61,292 nt of DNA from Allocoprococcus comes (lineage in GTDB: Bacteria; Bacillota; Clostridia; Lachnospirales; Lachnospiraceae), in the NCBI RefSeq assembly GCF_013300725.1, contig NZ_JAAIMM010000021.1, positions 1 to 61,292 on the forward strand, read 5' to 3'. The position numbers and the translations under genes are program-made. The notes under the pieces were generated by a model. That model searched no databases, was not told the origin of the DNA, and saw only the letters and a program-made list of their open reading frames with translations. Position 1 is the first letter of the stretch. Every line of letters starts with the position of its first letter. Shown piece after piece: positions 24,093 to 33,440 of the stretch.

Positions 24093-25274
24093 TTACCTCT
24101 GTTCTTCCACATAACTTCTGTCTAATGTAATAACACACTGATACTTCGGGTTATGATGCTGCAGTCGGTCCATCAAAGTCAGTGTCAGTTCATTCCCTTT
24201 TTCCTCAGAATACTCTCTCGGAATGACAAAATCAAAAATGAGATTGATCTGTTTTTCTCCATTCACCATGCGGAAATCATGGATACTGCATCTCGGATCC
24301 AGTGCTTCCACAGCTTTTTCTGTCTCACGTTTTGCCTGAAGTACTTCTTCATTACGAGTCTCCACCGGATCCATATGAATTGTCAGCGAGATCCCCAGTT
24401 GTTCCATTGCCTCTCTCTCAATCCGGTCAATGATCTCATGGGATACATCAATCGGGACATCATTCGGAACCTCTGCATGAATGATCGCCATACTTCTTCC
24501 CGGTCCGTAATTATGGATCACCAGATCATGGCTGCCCTCGATTCCATCGTATTTTTCCACAAAATGCTTGATCTTCTCATAATCTTCCCATGTCGCCGGA
24601 ATTCCGATCAGCGGCTCAAGCGTATCCTTCGCAATCCCAAAGCCGGCCCACATAACGACCAGTGAAACACCAAGTCCGACAAAGCCATCGATATTGATCC
24701 CTGTGATCCGCCAGAATACAACTGACAGGATCGTCGCTGCCGTCGTAATCACATCTCCAAGCGCATCTGCTGCCGTCGCCATCATCACCTGGGAAGAAAT
24801 CTTCTCACCAAGTTTCCGGTTAAACATCGCAAGCCACAGCTTCACACCTATGGACAACACCAGGATCAGGATCGATACCAGACTGAATTTTAACTGTTCC
24901 GGCTCCCGGATCTTCGCGATCGCATTTTTGAAAAAGGTAAATCCAACTTCGATCACCAGAAAGGATACGATCAGTGCCGCTATGTATTCCAGCCTGCCAT
25001 GCCCAAAAGGATGCTCCTTGTCTGCCGGTTTTTCTGCCATCTTCACTCCGATCATTCCAATGATCGAAGAACCTGCATCCGATAAGTTGTTAAATGCATC
25101 TGCAGTAACAGACACACTGTGAAGAAGGATCCCTATCACCATCTTCGCAATCGTCAGCAGAACATTACAAAAGATGCCTACTCCGCTTGCCAGCACTCCA
25201 TATGCTGTACGGACAGACACCTTTTCTACATCTTTATAATCTTTTACAAATAATTTTACAAGTATATCCGTCAT
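24093..25274 (-). CDS. Cation diffusion facilitator (CDF) family transporter
   Basis: A 393-residue divalent-metal exporter, probably for Zn, Mn or Fe. Four to six transmembrane helices span residues about 30-225, with metal-site residues in VTADAFNNLSDAGSS and in ATAADALGDVITT. HPFGHGRLEY is the conserved cytoplasmic loop. The C-terminal 190 residues hold the usual cytoplasmic dimerisation domain and then an extension of about 90 residues (from about MDPVETRNEE), also common in clostridial members. The start has AAAGGAAAG upstream. Confidence 0.92.
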   Translation of the reverse strand: MTDILVKLFVKDYKDVEKVSVRTAYGVLASGVGIFCNVLLTIAKMVIGILLHSVSVTADAFNNLSDAGSSIIGMIGVKMAEKPADKEHPFGHGRLEYIAALIVSFLVIEVGFTFFKNAIAKIREPEQLKFSLVSILILVLSIGVKLWLAMFNRKLGEKISSQVMMATAADALGDVITTAATILSVVFWRITGINIDGFVGLGVSLVVMWAGFGIAKDTLEPLIGIPATWEDYEKIKHFVEKYDGIEGSHDLVIHNYGPGRSMAIIHAEVPNDVPIDVSHEIIDRIEREAMEQLGISLTIHMDPVETRNEEVLQAKRETEKAVEALDPRCSIHDFRMVNGEKQINLIFDFVIPREYSEEKGNELTLTLMDRLQHHNPKYQCVITLDRSYVEEQR

Positions 25275-25342
25275 TAAACTTTCCTTTGCCTTATGGCGAA
25301 ACAAATTTTCCTGCCATCTTCGTTGAAGTATATTCTACACAT

Positions 25343-25960
25343 TTACTCCGTCAATTGCAAGAAAAACCATTTGATTTTTACCGGTGTGCCTTTTACGATC
25401 ATCGCATACTCTTCATCCGTCAGCACACTCCGCAGCTCTTCCTTCCCTTCCTTGGGAACAATTGCATGGACAGAATCCATAAAACAGAGATTCGGATAAA
25501 GAACACACCACCAGTTGTGCCCCTGTGCCTTGCCGATCCTGATGCGAAGTGCATCGTACCAGCCCGCCGGGAAAGTAATATCCCCGTATGTCTTATCCGG
25601 GAATTCACACCGCACAACCTCTGCCGTCACTTTGTCGTTGCAGCCTTCTGCCCGCAGGACTTCCTCCGAAACCCGGACCAGTTCCTCTTTGTGGCGGATT
25701 GCCCATGCCTTTGCCTCTGCCGCATTCTCTGCACCGGACAGATTCTCCCGCATATAATCTACAACAGCCTCTTTCACCTTCATCTTCAGTTTCTGGTCTT
25801 CTTTGCTGTCACTGTTGGCAAGCACATGAAAGCGGAACACCTCGCCGGATAACTTTTCCTGCACTGCATTCGCCTTCGCTTCCACCTGCATTACCCTTGT
25901 AAATGCCGCGCCACACAGAATCACGATCAGTACCAGCGCCACTGCTTTTATTTTTTTCAT
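25343..25960 (-). CDS. spoIIR: Stage II sporulation protein R
   Basis: A 205-residue secreted signalling protein. In Bacillus SpoIIR is made in the forespore and triggers SpoIIGA to activate SigE in the mother cell. An N-terminal signal or anchor helix (residues 5-20) is followed by the diagnostic sequence FRFHVLANSDSKEDQKLKMKV, and by GDITFPAGWYDALRI and HNWWCVLYPNLCF. The start ATG has AGGAGG upstream, but that site is buried in a hairpin (25960-26013). It lies 64 bases downstream of the GntR gene. Its presence makes the host a spore-former or a recent descendant of one. Confidence 0.95.
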   Translation of the reverse strand: MKKIKAVALVLIVILCGAAFTRVMQVEAKANAVQEKLSGEVFRFHVLANSDSKEDQKLKMKVKEAVVDYMRENLSGAENAAEAKAWAIRHKEELVRVSEEVLRAEGCNDKVTAEVVRCEFPDKTYGDITFPAGWYDALRIRIGKAQGHNWWCVLYPNLCFMDSVHAIVPKEGKEELRSVLTDEEYAMIVKGTPVKIKWFFLQLTE

Positions 25961-26013
25961 TTCCGTATGTACCTCCTGTCTTTGATAACAGGAGTATTGA
26001 CAGCATACGGAAA
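25960..26013 (-). promoter_or_regulatory. Hairpin sequestering the spoIIR ribosome-binding site
   Basis: On the minus strand TTTCCGTATG pairs with CATACGGAAA, the last bases touching the start codon, and inside it CTCCTG pairs with CAGGAG, which is the Shine-Dalgarno sequence. The 16 paired bases would hide the site unless the helix is opened. Confidence 0.6.
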
Positions 26014-26024
26014 ACTATACATTT

Positions 26025-26714
26025 TTATCTGTGATATTCTGCCTGATCTCTCCGGATAACATCCGATACTGTAGATGCCTGATTGTCAATATGACGGCCC
26101 ATGAGCTCACATGCCTCTTCAACCTCTCCGCCCGAAATCAGTGCGATCAGCTTATCATGTTCTTCCAGGAGCTGTGGATAACATTCCTTCTGCTTCAGGT
26201 ATTCTACGCGGAACCGGTACATCTGTTCCCGCAGGTTGTTCAGCAGCGTGATCAGTCTCTGGTTATTGGTTGCAGCAAAAATAATATCATGGAATTTTAC
26301 ATCTGCTTCAGCGATCTTCGTCACATCACCACTCTTTAAGACTTTACGGAAATCTTCAGCTGCCATCTTCATTTCTTCAACCTGCTCCGGCGTGATCCGT
26401 TCACACGCAAGCTGTACGGAAAGCTCTTCCAGTGCCTTTCTGACTTCCAGCACATCCTGCATATTCTTCTCTGTGATCTGTGCTACTTCTGCTCCTTTTC
26501 GCGGAATCATCAGGACCAGACCTTCCAGCTCCAGTTTACGGATTGCTTCACGGATCGGGGTACGGCTCACTCCAAGCTTGTTGGCAAGCTGGATCTCCAT
26601 CAGCCGTTCTCCCGGCTTCAGTTCTCCTCTTAAAATTGCCTTCCGGAGTGTATTGAATACAACATCTCTCAACGGCAGGTATTCATTCATATTTACTTCA
26701 AAATCCATATCCAT
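26025..26714 (-). CDS. GntR family regulator, FadR subfamily
   Basis: A 229-residue transcription factor. Residues about 12-80 are a GntR winged helix (LRDVVFNTLRKAILRGELKPGERLME, then LGVSRTPIREAIRKLELEGLV). The C-terminal helical FCD-type domain carries likely metal-binding histidines (KFHDIIF, GRHIDN). The effector is unknown. The start has AGGAGGAG upstream. It begins two bases after the ispE stop, so the two are translationally coupled, a pairing seen in related clostridia without a clear functional reason. Confidence 0.9.
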   Translation of the reverse strand: MDMDFEVNMNEYLPLRDVVFNTLRKAILRGELKPGERLMEIQLANKLGVSRTPIREAIRKLELEGLVLMIPRKGAEVAQITEKNMQDVLEVRKALEELSVQLACERITPEQVEEMKMAAEDFRKVLKSGDVTKIAEADVKFHDIIFAATNNQRLITLLNNLREQMYRFRVEYLKQKECYPQLLEEHDKLIALISGGEVEEACELMGRHIDNQASTVSDVIRRDQAEYHR

Positions 26715-26716
26715 TC

Positions 26717-27592
26717 TTATCTCCTCCTGACGTTATGCACATTTGCAAGATAAATCTGTTTTGCCAGATTCTGTGCTTTTACTTTGGTAAATGCTTCCTT
26801 CGCTGTCCTGCGATCCCTGAAAATCCCAAATACAGTCGGTCCGCTTCCGCTCATCATCGCCCCAAGAGCACCTGCTTCCATCATACATTCTTTGATCTGT
26901 GCAATGACCGGATATGCTTCAACCGTAACCTTCTCCAGCACATTGCCCATGGATGCTGCCACCTGCTCAAGATCCTGGTTCTTCAATCCGTCCAGGATAC
27001 CATCTATATCCGGATGCTCCTTGATTTCACAGGAATCCAGCTTTTCATAAACCATCTTTGTCGATACACTGATCGGTGGCTTGGCGATCAGAATCTGACA
27101 TTTCGGCATCGGAGGAAGAGGTGTCAGCTTTTCCCCGATTCCTTCTGCGAGTACCGTTCCGCGCATAATGCAGTAAGGGACATCCGCCCCAAGCTTCACG
27201 CCTCTTTCCATCAGCTCTTTTTGAGAAAGTCCCAGCCGGAACATCTGGTTCATTCCGTAAAGCACTGCCGCCGCATTGGAACTTCCGCCTGCCATTCCTG
27301 CAGCAACCGGTATATGCTTGTCCAGATGGATTCTGATCCCGTCTTTGATATCAAATTCATCAATCAGAAGCTTTGCCGCTTTCCATGCAATATTGTCCTC
27401 ATCGTTCGGCAGATAAAAAAGATTTGAATCGATCTCGATACCTGGGGCCGACTTCTTTTGCAACGTCACATTATCGTACAGATACAGCGTCTGCATGACC
27501 ATGCGCACATCGTGATAACCATTCTCCCGCCGCCCCAGCACATCAAGTCCAAGATTGATCTTCCCAAGTGCTTTTAACTCCAGTTTATCCAT
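26717..27592 (-). CDS. ispE: 4-diphosphocytidyl-2-C-methyl-D-erythritol kinase
   Basis: A 291-residue GHMP kinase of the non-mevalonate isoprenoid pathway, phosphorylating CDP-methylerythritol. KALGKINLGLDVLGRRENGYHDV is the family start with the catalytic Lys; PVAAGMAGGSSNAAAVL near 90-106 is the ATP-binding GHMP loop; MSGSGPTVFGIF near 249-260 is motif 3. Length is standard. AAGGAG stands eight bases before the ATG. Confidence 0.96.
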   Translation of the reverse strand: MDKLELKALGKINLGLDVLGRRENGYHDVRMVMQTLYLYDNVTLQKKSAPGIEIDSNLFYLPNDEDNIAWKAAKLLIDEFDIKDGIRIHLDKHIPVAAGMAGGSSNAAAVLYGMNQMFRLGLSQKELMERGVKLGADVPYCIMRGTVLAEGIGEKLTPLPPMPKCQILIAKPPISVSTKMVYEKLDSCEIKEHPDIDGILDGLKNQDLEQVAASMGNVLEKVTVEAYPVIAQIKECMMEAGALGAMMSGSGPTVFGIFRDRRTAKEAFTKVKAQNLAKQIYLANVHNVRRR

Positions 27593-27655
27593 GCGTGTAT
27601 CTCCTTATTGTATTTTTTCGACCTTTTTTTGTATCTTGTATACATCATTTCATTA

Positions 27656-29218
27656 TTATAGTATACTCAAACTCTCCCGAAAAATCAATATTTTATCACC
27701 CGTTTTCAGTTCTTTTGATAATAATTCATTATTAAGCAGAATGCTTTCTTCCGTGGTCGAATATTTCTTTGCCAGACTCCACAGATCATCTCCGTCTTTT
27801 ACAATATATCCCACAATTCCAGGCTGGTTCATCCGCTCTTCTTTTTCATAATCCACAAGTGCAGCCTCTGTCACCATCTGTATTTTTTCCGCTTTTCGCA
27901 TGAAGCTTTTGAACGCCACGACCGCTTTGATCTCTACTTCATCATTTCCGGCAAGATCTACCGCAAGCTGCTCCACTGCATATGTGATGTCATATTTCAT
28001 ATCGCTGCTTCCTTCCCGGCATTCAAGCATTGCCGAGAACGGAACCATTCCCTTCCACACACCAAATGGTACTTCATCATTTGCCTTTACATACAGAAAG
28101 CTGACATGGAGAATCCCCTCTGCCAGAATTCCGCCATCCTGCACTTCCATTTTTTCCATCTGCAGGTCTGCGCTGCTGTGGCACACCTGAAGGATCTCCT
28201 CTTTCAGCTCTGGCAGACTTAATCGTTCTGCGATCTTACTTTTTGAATGATTCTGCATCAGAAGCTCCTCAACAACAGCTTCTTCTGTCTGCAAAACACA
28301 TTTTTTATCAAGGGAATACGCATCCTCTAAAAGCTCCAGCTTTTCTTCCCCATAGACAAAAAGGCGTACCTGAAGTGCCGCTTCAATGCCAAGCGCACGC
28401 ATCTCTCCGTCCTCATCCATCCGCACCTCTACACTGATATCATCCAGCTGATCATAGACATGATGATACATGCCCTCTTCTGCGCCGGCACACTCGATCC
28501 GCCCCTCATAAGGAACCGTCTGCTCCACCCAGTCTGTCTTGCCCTCCTGGGATTCATAGAGAACAAAGATCTGCAATTCTCCATTTATCAGCATAGCATC
28601 CTGCACAAGTCTGGTATCCACTTTCCGGGAGCTTACCTCTGTCCACAAGAGCGTTCCGATATTCTCTTTGGTCCCCGGTATCTTAATCTCCTCTTTTATC
28701 CTGTAAATGTCTCTCTTCGCGGTAAACAGCTGCAGCAGCTCCACCGGACATTTTTTCAGATAGATTCCTTCTTCCCCGTCTACATCAAGTGTCACCTGTT
28801 TTTCTGTGATCTGCTCTGTATGTACCGTCATTTCCGCAACTGCTTTTACCGCAAGCTTTCTCGAATGGATCAGTGATACCCCGCATTCCACCCGCTGAAC
28901 CTGCACAATGTATTCGCCTTCTCCGTTTTCTTCCTCCATGTAGACCATTTCCTCAAACGGAAGCATTCCCTCCAAAGCTCCAAGACGCGGATCTCCCGAA
29001 TCCGTCACATACAAAACTTTAAAATTCAGTTTTCCCGTCACACGAAGATAATTTTCCACTCTTCTTGTCTCTTCAACCCGCAGACTTCCCTCACCGGAAA
29101 GCACTCTTCCCACGTCGCTTTTCGCATCCGGTACATTATAATCTCCATCGATCATAAACTGATCCGTCACTGTTTTTCCCATCTGATTCATGCGTACCTG
29201 TTTTCTTATCAGTTCCAT
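27656..29218 (-). CDS. SipL-like DUF3794/LysM spore morphogenesis protein
   Basis: A 520-residue protein with three DUF3794 (SPOCS) repeats at about 25-125, 165-265 and 310-410, and a C-terminal LysM domain (YIVKDGDDLWSLAKKYSTTE to TGDKILIF, about 473-515). This architecture and length match Clostridioides difficile SipL, which binds the spore-coat ATPase SpoIVA through its LysM domain to attach the coat. No signal peptide is present, fitting a mother-cell protein at the forespore surface. It follows the PrcB-like lipoprotein gene after 11 bases. It could alternatively be one of several DUF3794 paralogues. Confidence 0.85.
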   Translation of the reverse strand: MELIRKQVRMNQMGKTVTDQFMIDGDYNVPDAKSDVGRVLSGEGSLRVEETRRVENYLRVTGKLNFKVLYVTDSGDPRLGALEGMLPFEEMVYMEEENGEGEYIVQVQRVECGVSLIHSRKLAVKAVAEMTVHTEQITEKQVTLDVDGEEGIYLKKCPVELLQLFTAKRDIYRIKEEIKIPGTKENIGTLLWTEVSSRKVDTRLVQDAMLINGELQIFVLYESQEGKTDWVEQTVPYEGRIECAGAEEGMYHHVYDQLDDISVEVRMDEDGEMRALGIEAALQVRLFVYGEEKLELLEDAYSLDKKCVLQTEEAVVEELLMQNHSKSKIAERLSLPELKEEILQVCHSSADLQMEKMEVQDGGILAEGILHVSFLYVKANDEVPFGVWKGMVPFSAMLECREGSSDMKYDITYAVEQLAVDLAGNDEVEIKAVVAFKSFMRKAEKIQMVTEAALVDYEKEERMNQPGIVGYIVKDGDDLWSLAKKYSTTEESILLNNELLSKELKTGDKILIFRESLSIL

Positions 29219-29229
29219 AGTCAGCCCTC

Positions 29230-29676
29230 CTATTCAAATATCACCGGTTTTTCGCTTTTTGCCATTTCCAGGACAACATATGGGTATTGGGAAAATCCAC
29301 CCTCCCGCATACAGATATTTCCCATCTCCTCACCATCTTTTTCTGTCTCTTCACTTCCCGGTCCCAGAAGTGTTGTCTGTACACAGATCACATCTTTTTC
29401 TTCCGTACAGCCATCAACCCGGATCGCATATCCCTCCATTTCCTGCCTCCCATACCCCTGTCCGACATACAGCCGGTCTCCTTGCACATACATGATCTGA
29501 AATGGTGTTTCTTCCATCCCGGCAATGCGTTCGGTCATTTCCGCCGGAACTTTTTTCTCATCCACAATGGAATATTCCAGCATTTCTCCACCCGCTGCCT
29601 CTTTTTCCATAACCTGACAGCCACCAAGGAAAATCAGCATCCAGATCACCCCTGTCACACGGCATCTCATTCTCAT
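29230..29676 (-). CDS. PrcB-like lipoprotein
   Basis: A 148-residue predicted lipoprotein: hydrophobic signal with lipobox FLGGC (Cys20). The rest resembles the PrcB C-terminal domain, with MYVQGDRLYVGQGYGRQEMEGYAIRV, then a segment with a threonine-rich strand, and the closing PYVVLEMAKSEKPVIF. In spirochaetes PrcB is part of a dentilisin protease complex; no partner protease is adjacent here. The ribosome-binding site is weak, and the start could be the ATG two codons later. Its position directly ahead of the SipL-like gene suggests a sporulation-related or envelope role, which is inference. Confidence 0.7.
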   Translation of the reverse strand: MRMRCRVTGVIWMLIFLGGCQVMEKEAAGGEMLEYSIVDEKKVPAEMTERIAGMEETPFQIMYVQGDRLYVGQGYGRQEMEGYAIRVDGCTEEKDVICVQTTLLGPGSEETEKDGEEMGNICMREGGFSQYPYVVLEMAKSEKPVIFE

Positions 29677-29730
29677 AATTATTCACAAACTTTTCCATTT
29701 TTTTGTCTCTTTATTATCATATTATCTTCC

Positions 29731-29759
29731 TTGTATTTTCATGCCCCGAATAGTATAAT
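29731..29759 (+). promoter_or_regulatory. Promoter of the plsC-pncB-murF-Cof run
   Basis: TTGTAT (29731-29736), 17 bases, TATAAT (29754-29759), 50 bases before the plsC start. Confidence 0.75.
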
Positions 29760-29808
29760 CGAAGAAAAGTATGTTACTTTATACAATGAAAGCGAGGATT
29801 TTTTTGGA

Positions 29809-30543
29809 ATGATACGATTTATCTGTATCGCAGTCTTTTTAATTCTTTACCTGATCCTGTCCATTCCGGTTTTTCTGGTGGAATGGATCATTGGTAAATT
29901 CAATCGCAGAGCCAAAGATATCAGTTCTCTGCGCATCGTTCAGTGGGGCTTTAAAGTGATTCTTAAGATGACCGGTGTCACGACAACTGTGATCGGCGAG
30001 GAAAATATTCCGGATGAACCGGTACTTTTTATCGGCAACCACCGCAGTTATTTTGATATTCTCCTTACTTACAGCCGGTGCCGGCGTCTGACCGGTTATG
30101 TTGCCAAAAAAGAAATGGAAAAGATTCCGCTTCTTTCCACATGGATGAAGAATCTGTACTGTCTCTTCCTTGACAGAGACAATATGAAAGAAGGTCTGAA
30201 GACGATCCTTCAGGCAATTGATTATGTAAAAAATGGCATTTCCATCTGCATTTTTCCGGAAGGAACCCGCAACAGTGGCGAAGAGCTTTCTATGCTTCCA
30301 TTCCGTGACGGTGCACTTAAAATTGCTGAAAAGACCGGGTGTGCGATCATTCCGATCAGTATGAACAATACTGCTGACATTTTTGAAGCACATTTCCCGC
30401 GTGTAAAAAAAGTACATGTCGTCATCGAATACGGCAAACCAATCTATCCAAAAGAACTGGATAAAGAGACAAGAAAACATCTTGGAATCTATTGTCATGA
30501 TCTTATCCAGGACACAATTAAGAAAAACGCCAGTCTGGTCTAA
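29809..30543 (+). CDS. plsC: 1-acyl-sn-glycerol-3-phosphate acyltransferase
   Basis: A 244-residue membrane-associated acyltransferase that makes phosphatidic acid from lysophosphatidic acid. An N-terminal membrane helix (4-27) is followed by the HX4D motif as GNHRSYFD near 75-82, the LDRDN block, and FPEGTR near 147-152. The frame stays open 174 codons upstream, but that part is antisense to the PrcB-like gene; the ATG at 29809, just after GAGG and the promoter, gives the normal family length. It heads a plus-strand run with pncB 26 bases behind. Confidence 0.93.
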   Translation: MIRFICIAVFLILYLILSIPVFLVEWIIGKFNRRAKDISSLRIVQWGFKVILKMTGVTTTVIGEENIPDEPVLFIGNHRSYFDILLTYSRCRRLTGYVAKKEMEKIPLLSTWMKNLYCLFLDRDNMKEGLKTILQAIDYVKNGISICIFPEGTRNSGEELSMLPFRDGALKIAEKTGCAIIPISMNNTADIFEAHFPRVKKVHVVIEYGKPIYPKELDKETRKHLGIYCHDLIQDTIKKNASLV

Positions 30544-30569
30544 ACCCAAAACAGAAAAGAGGTACGATT

Positions 30570-32024
30570 ATGCATTCTAAAAATTTAACATTACTTACAG
30601 ACTTATACGAACTGACTATGATGCAGGGTTATTACGATAAGCAGGACAATCCTACCGTAATTTTTGATGTATTTTACCGTTCCAACCCATTTTCTTCCGG
30701 TTATGCGATCGCAGCCGGACTTGAACAGGTTATTGAGTACGTGAAAAATCTGAACTTCAGCTATGATGATGTGGATTACCTTCGCAGTCTCCACATTTTT
30801 TCTGAAGATTTTCTTCAGTATCTGAGCGGCTATCACTTTACCGGAAGCATTTACGCAATTCCGGAAGGAAGCCTGATCTTCCCGAAGGAGCCGATCCTCA
30901 AAGTTGTTGCCCCGATCATGGAAGCTCAGCTTGTGGAAACCGCAATCCTGAATATTCTGAACCACCAGTGTCTGATCGCGACCAAGTCTTCCCGTATCGT
31001 ATACGCTGCCGGTGATACCGGTGTTATGGAATTCGGGCTTCGCCGTGCCCAGGGACCGGATGCCGGATTATACGGCGCACGTGCTGCCGTGATCGCCGGC
31101 TGCGTGGGAACCTCCTGCGTACTTACCGGCAAGCTTTTTGACGTTCCGGTTATGGGAACCCATGCACACAGCTGGATCATGAGTTTCCCGGATGAATATA
31201 CCGCATTTAAAGCCTATGCAGATCTTTATCCTGAAGGCTGTACCCTTCTTGTCGATACTTACGACACCTTAAAATCCGGTGTGCCGAATGCGATCCGTGT
31301 CTTCCAGGAGATGAAAGATGCCGGTGTCAGCCCGAGAAAGCTTGGTATCCGTCTTGACAGCGGCGACCTTGCTTACCTGTCCAAAAAAGCACGTAAAATG
31401 CTGGATGATGCCGGCTTTGAAGAAGCAACGATCTGCGCATCCAACGACCTTGATGAATATCTGATCCACGACCTCAAGATGCAGGGCGCAGCGATCGATT
31501 CATGGGGTGTCGGAACCAATCTGATCACCTCCAAAGACTGTCCTTCATTCGGTGGTGTATATAAGCTCGCTGCCATCCAGAATAAGAATGGTGAGTTCGA
31601 ACCTAAAATCAAACTTTCTGAGAACACAGAAAAGATCACCAATCCGGGCAACAAGACAGTTTACCGTATTTACGAAAAAGAAACCGGCAAGATGAAGGCT
31701 GATTATATCTGCTTTGTAGACGAAGAGATCAATCCGGAGGAAGATCTTCTCCTCTTTGATCCAAGCGAGACATGGAAGAAGACAAAGATGAAAGCCGGAA
31801 CCTATACCGTCCGCGAAATGATGCAGCCAATCTTCATCAACGGTGAATGTGTCTACACTTCCCCGTCTGTCAAAGAGATTGCCGCTTACTGCCGTCAGGA
31901 AAAAGATACCCTGTGGGATGAATCCAAACGACTCTTCAATCCTCACCAGATGTATATCGATCTGTCTCCAAGACTTTATGAAGTAAAGAAACAGCTTCTT
32001 GACCGCATGAGCGCTGACGACTAG
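30570..32024 (+). CDS. pncB: Nicotinate phosphoribosyltransferase
   Basis: A 484-residue enzyme of NAD salvage that joins nicotinate to PRPP. TLLTDLYELTMMQGYY opens the protein, as in all family members; EFGLRRAQGPDAGLYGARAA and MGTHAHSWIM mark the active site, and IRLDSGDL is the phosphoribosyl-binding strand. The length is that of the type found in Firmicutes. AGAGGT lies eight bases before the ATG. It is between plsC and murF in a housekeeping run. Confidence 0.96.
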   Translation: MHSKNLTLLTDLYELTMMQGYYDKQDNPTVIFDVFYRSNPFSSGYAIAAGLEQVIEYVKNLNFSYDDVDYLRSLHIFSEDFLQYLSGYHFTGSIYAIPEGSLIFPKEPILKVVAPIMEAQLVETAILNILNHQCLIATKSSRIVYAAGDTGVMEFGLRRAQGPDAGLYGARAAVIAGCVGTSCVLTGKLFDVPVMGTHAHSWIMSFPDEYTAFKAYADLYPEGCTLLVDTYDTLKSGVPNAIRVFQEMKDAGVSPRKLGIRLDSGDLAYLSKKARKMLDDAGFEEATICASNDLDEYLIHDLKMQGAAIDSWGVGTNLITSKDCPSFGGVYKLAAIQNKNGEFEPKIKLSENTEKITNPGNKTVYRIYEKETGKMKADYICFVDEEINPEEDLLLFDPSETWKKTKMKAGTYTVREMMQPIFINGECVYTSPSVKEIAAYCRQEKDTLWDESKRLFNPHQMYIDLSPRLYEVKKQLLDRMSADD

Positions 32025-32051
32025 GTCACAATTTGAAAAGAGGTATTACCG

Positions 32052-33428
32052 ATGAAAAATATGACATTAAAAAATATAACCGCTGCCTGCCATGGAACCT
32101 TCCATGGCGACAGCAGTTTTCTTGAAAAAGAGATTACCGGCGTTGCAATCGACAGCCGGAAAGCAGCACCGGGATTTCTTTTTGTTCCACTCAAAGGAGC
32201 CCGCGTAGACGGCCACACCTTTATCCCGCAGGTTATGGAACAGGGCGCACTTGCTACTCTTACAGAAGAAGATCCTTCTTCCCTTACCTGTCCCTGCATT
32301 CATGTAGAATCCTGCGAAAAAGCACTTCGTGATATCGCAGCGTTTTACCGCATGCAGCTTGACATCAAGGTTGTCGGCATCACCGGAAGTGTCGGAAAAA
32401 CCAGCACCAAAGAGACAATTGCCTCTGTCCTTTCCCAGAAATACAATGTTCTTAAGACAGAGGGAAACTTTAACAACGGAATCGGACTTCCGCTTACCAT
32501 CTTCAATCTTACCGAAGAACATGAAGTTGCTGTCCTGGAGATGGGAATTGACCATTTCGGAGAGATGCATGAACTTGCATCCATCAGCCAGCCGGATATC
32601 TGTGTAATCACCAACATCGGTCTTGCACACATGGAAAATCTCGGAAGCCGCGACGGAATCTTAAAAGCCAAAACCGAAGTTTTTGATCATCTGCGTCCAA
32701 ATGCTTCTGTCATCTTAAACGGAGATGACGACAAACTTTCTACGGTCACAGAGGTACAGGGGAAAAAACCTGTTTTCTTCGGCCTTTCAGACAGTCTGGA
32801 TGCCTATGCAGATGAGATTGTAAGCCAGGGGCTTCGCGGAACTGACGCTGTGCTTCACCTTCCACTCGGAGAAATCAACGTACATATTCCGGTGCCGGGA
32901 AACCACATGGTCTACAATGCTCTCGCCGGAGCATGTGTTGGCATGAAACTCGGCCTTACTCTGGATGAAATCCGGTCAGGAATCACTTCCCTGAAGACGA
33001 TTGCCGGACGTACCAATCTCATTGACACAGGATCGCTTCTGATCATCGACGATTGTTATAATGCCAATCCGGTTTCCATGAAATCTTCTCTGGATGTACT
33101 TTCCACCGCAACAGGAAGAACCGTAGCTGTAATGGGCGATATGTTTGAGCTTGGTGATAAGGAAAATGAACTTCACTATAATACCGGCGCACATGCTGCC
33201 GAGATCGGCATTGATGTGATCTGCTGTATCGGAGAACTTTCCCACCACGCATACGAGGGTGCAAAAGCCTGTGCAAAGAACAGCTCCATACTTTATTTTA
33301 AAACCAAACAGGATTTCCTGGATAAGATCCGGAACGTTGTCAAAAAAGATGACACCATTTTGGTCAAAGCTTCCCACGGTATGGAATTTCCTGAGATCAT
33401 CGAAGTACTCAGACAAATGCAGTTTTAA
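32052..33428 (+). CDS. murF: UDP-N-acetylmuramoyl-tripeptide--D-alanyl-D-alanine ligase
   Basis: A 458-residue Mur ligase that adds D-Ala-D-Ala to the peptidoglycan precursor. The ATP loop GITGSVGKTSTK is at 109-120; the central domain has NFNNGIGLPLTI and EMGIDHFGEM; the C-terminal domain has DDCYNANPVSMK. VPLKGARVDGH in the N-terminal UDP-binding domain is diagnostic for MurF over MurE. AGAGGT precedes the ATG. The HAD hydrolase gene follows after 12 bases. Confidence 0.97.
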   Translation: MKNMTLKNITAACHGTFHGDSSFLEKEITGVAIDSRKAAPGFLFVPLKGARVDGHTFIPQVMEQGALATLTEEDPSSLTCPCIHVESCEKALRDIAAFYRMQLDIKVVGITGSVGKTSTKETIASVLSQKYNVLKTEGNFNNGIGLPLTIFNLTEEHEVAVLEMGIDHFGEMHELASISQPDICVITNIGLAHMENLGSRDGILKAKTEVFDHLRPNASVILNGDDDKLSTVTEVQGKKPVFFGLSDSLDAYADEIVSQGLRGTDAVLHLPLGEINVHIPVPGNHMVYNALAGACVGMKLGLTLDEIRSGITSLKTIAGRTNLIDTGSLLIIDDCYNANPVSMKSSLDVLSTATGRTVAVMGDMFELGDKENELHYNTGAHAAEIGIDVICCIGELSHHAYEGAKACAKNSSILYFKTKQDFLDKIRNVVKKDDTILVKASHGMEFPEIIEVLRQMQF

Positions 33429-33440
33429 GAGAGGTTTACC

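Noticed and set aside
29287-29808. A 174-residue extension of the plsC protein
   Set aside because: It is antisense to the PrcB-like lipoprotein gene, and the promoter and ribosome site lie at the internal start.
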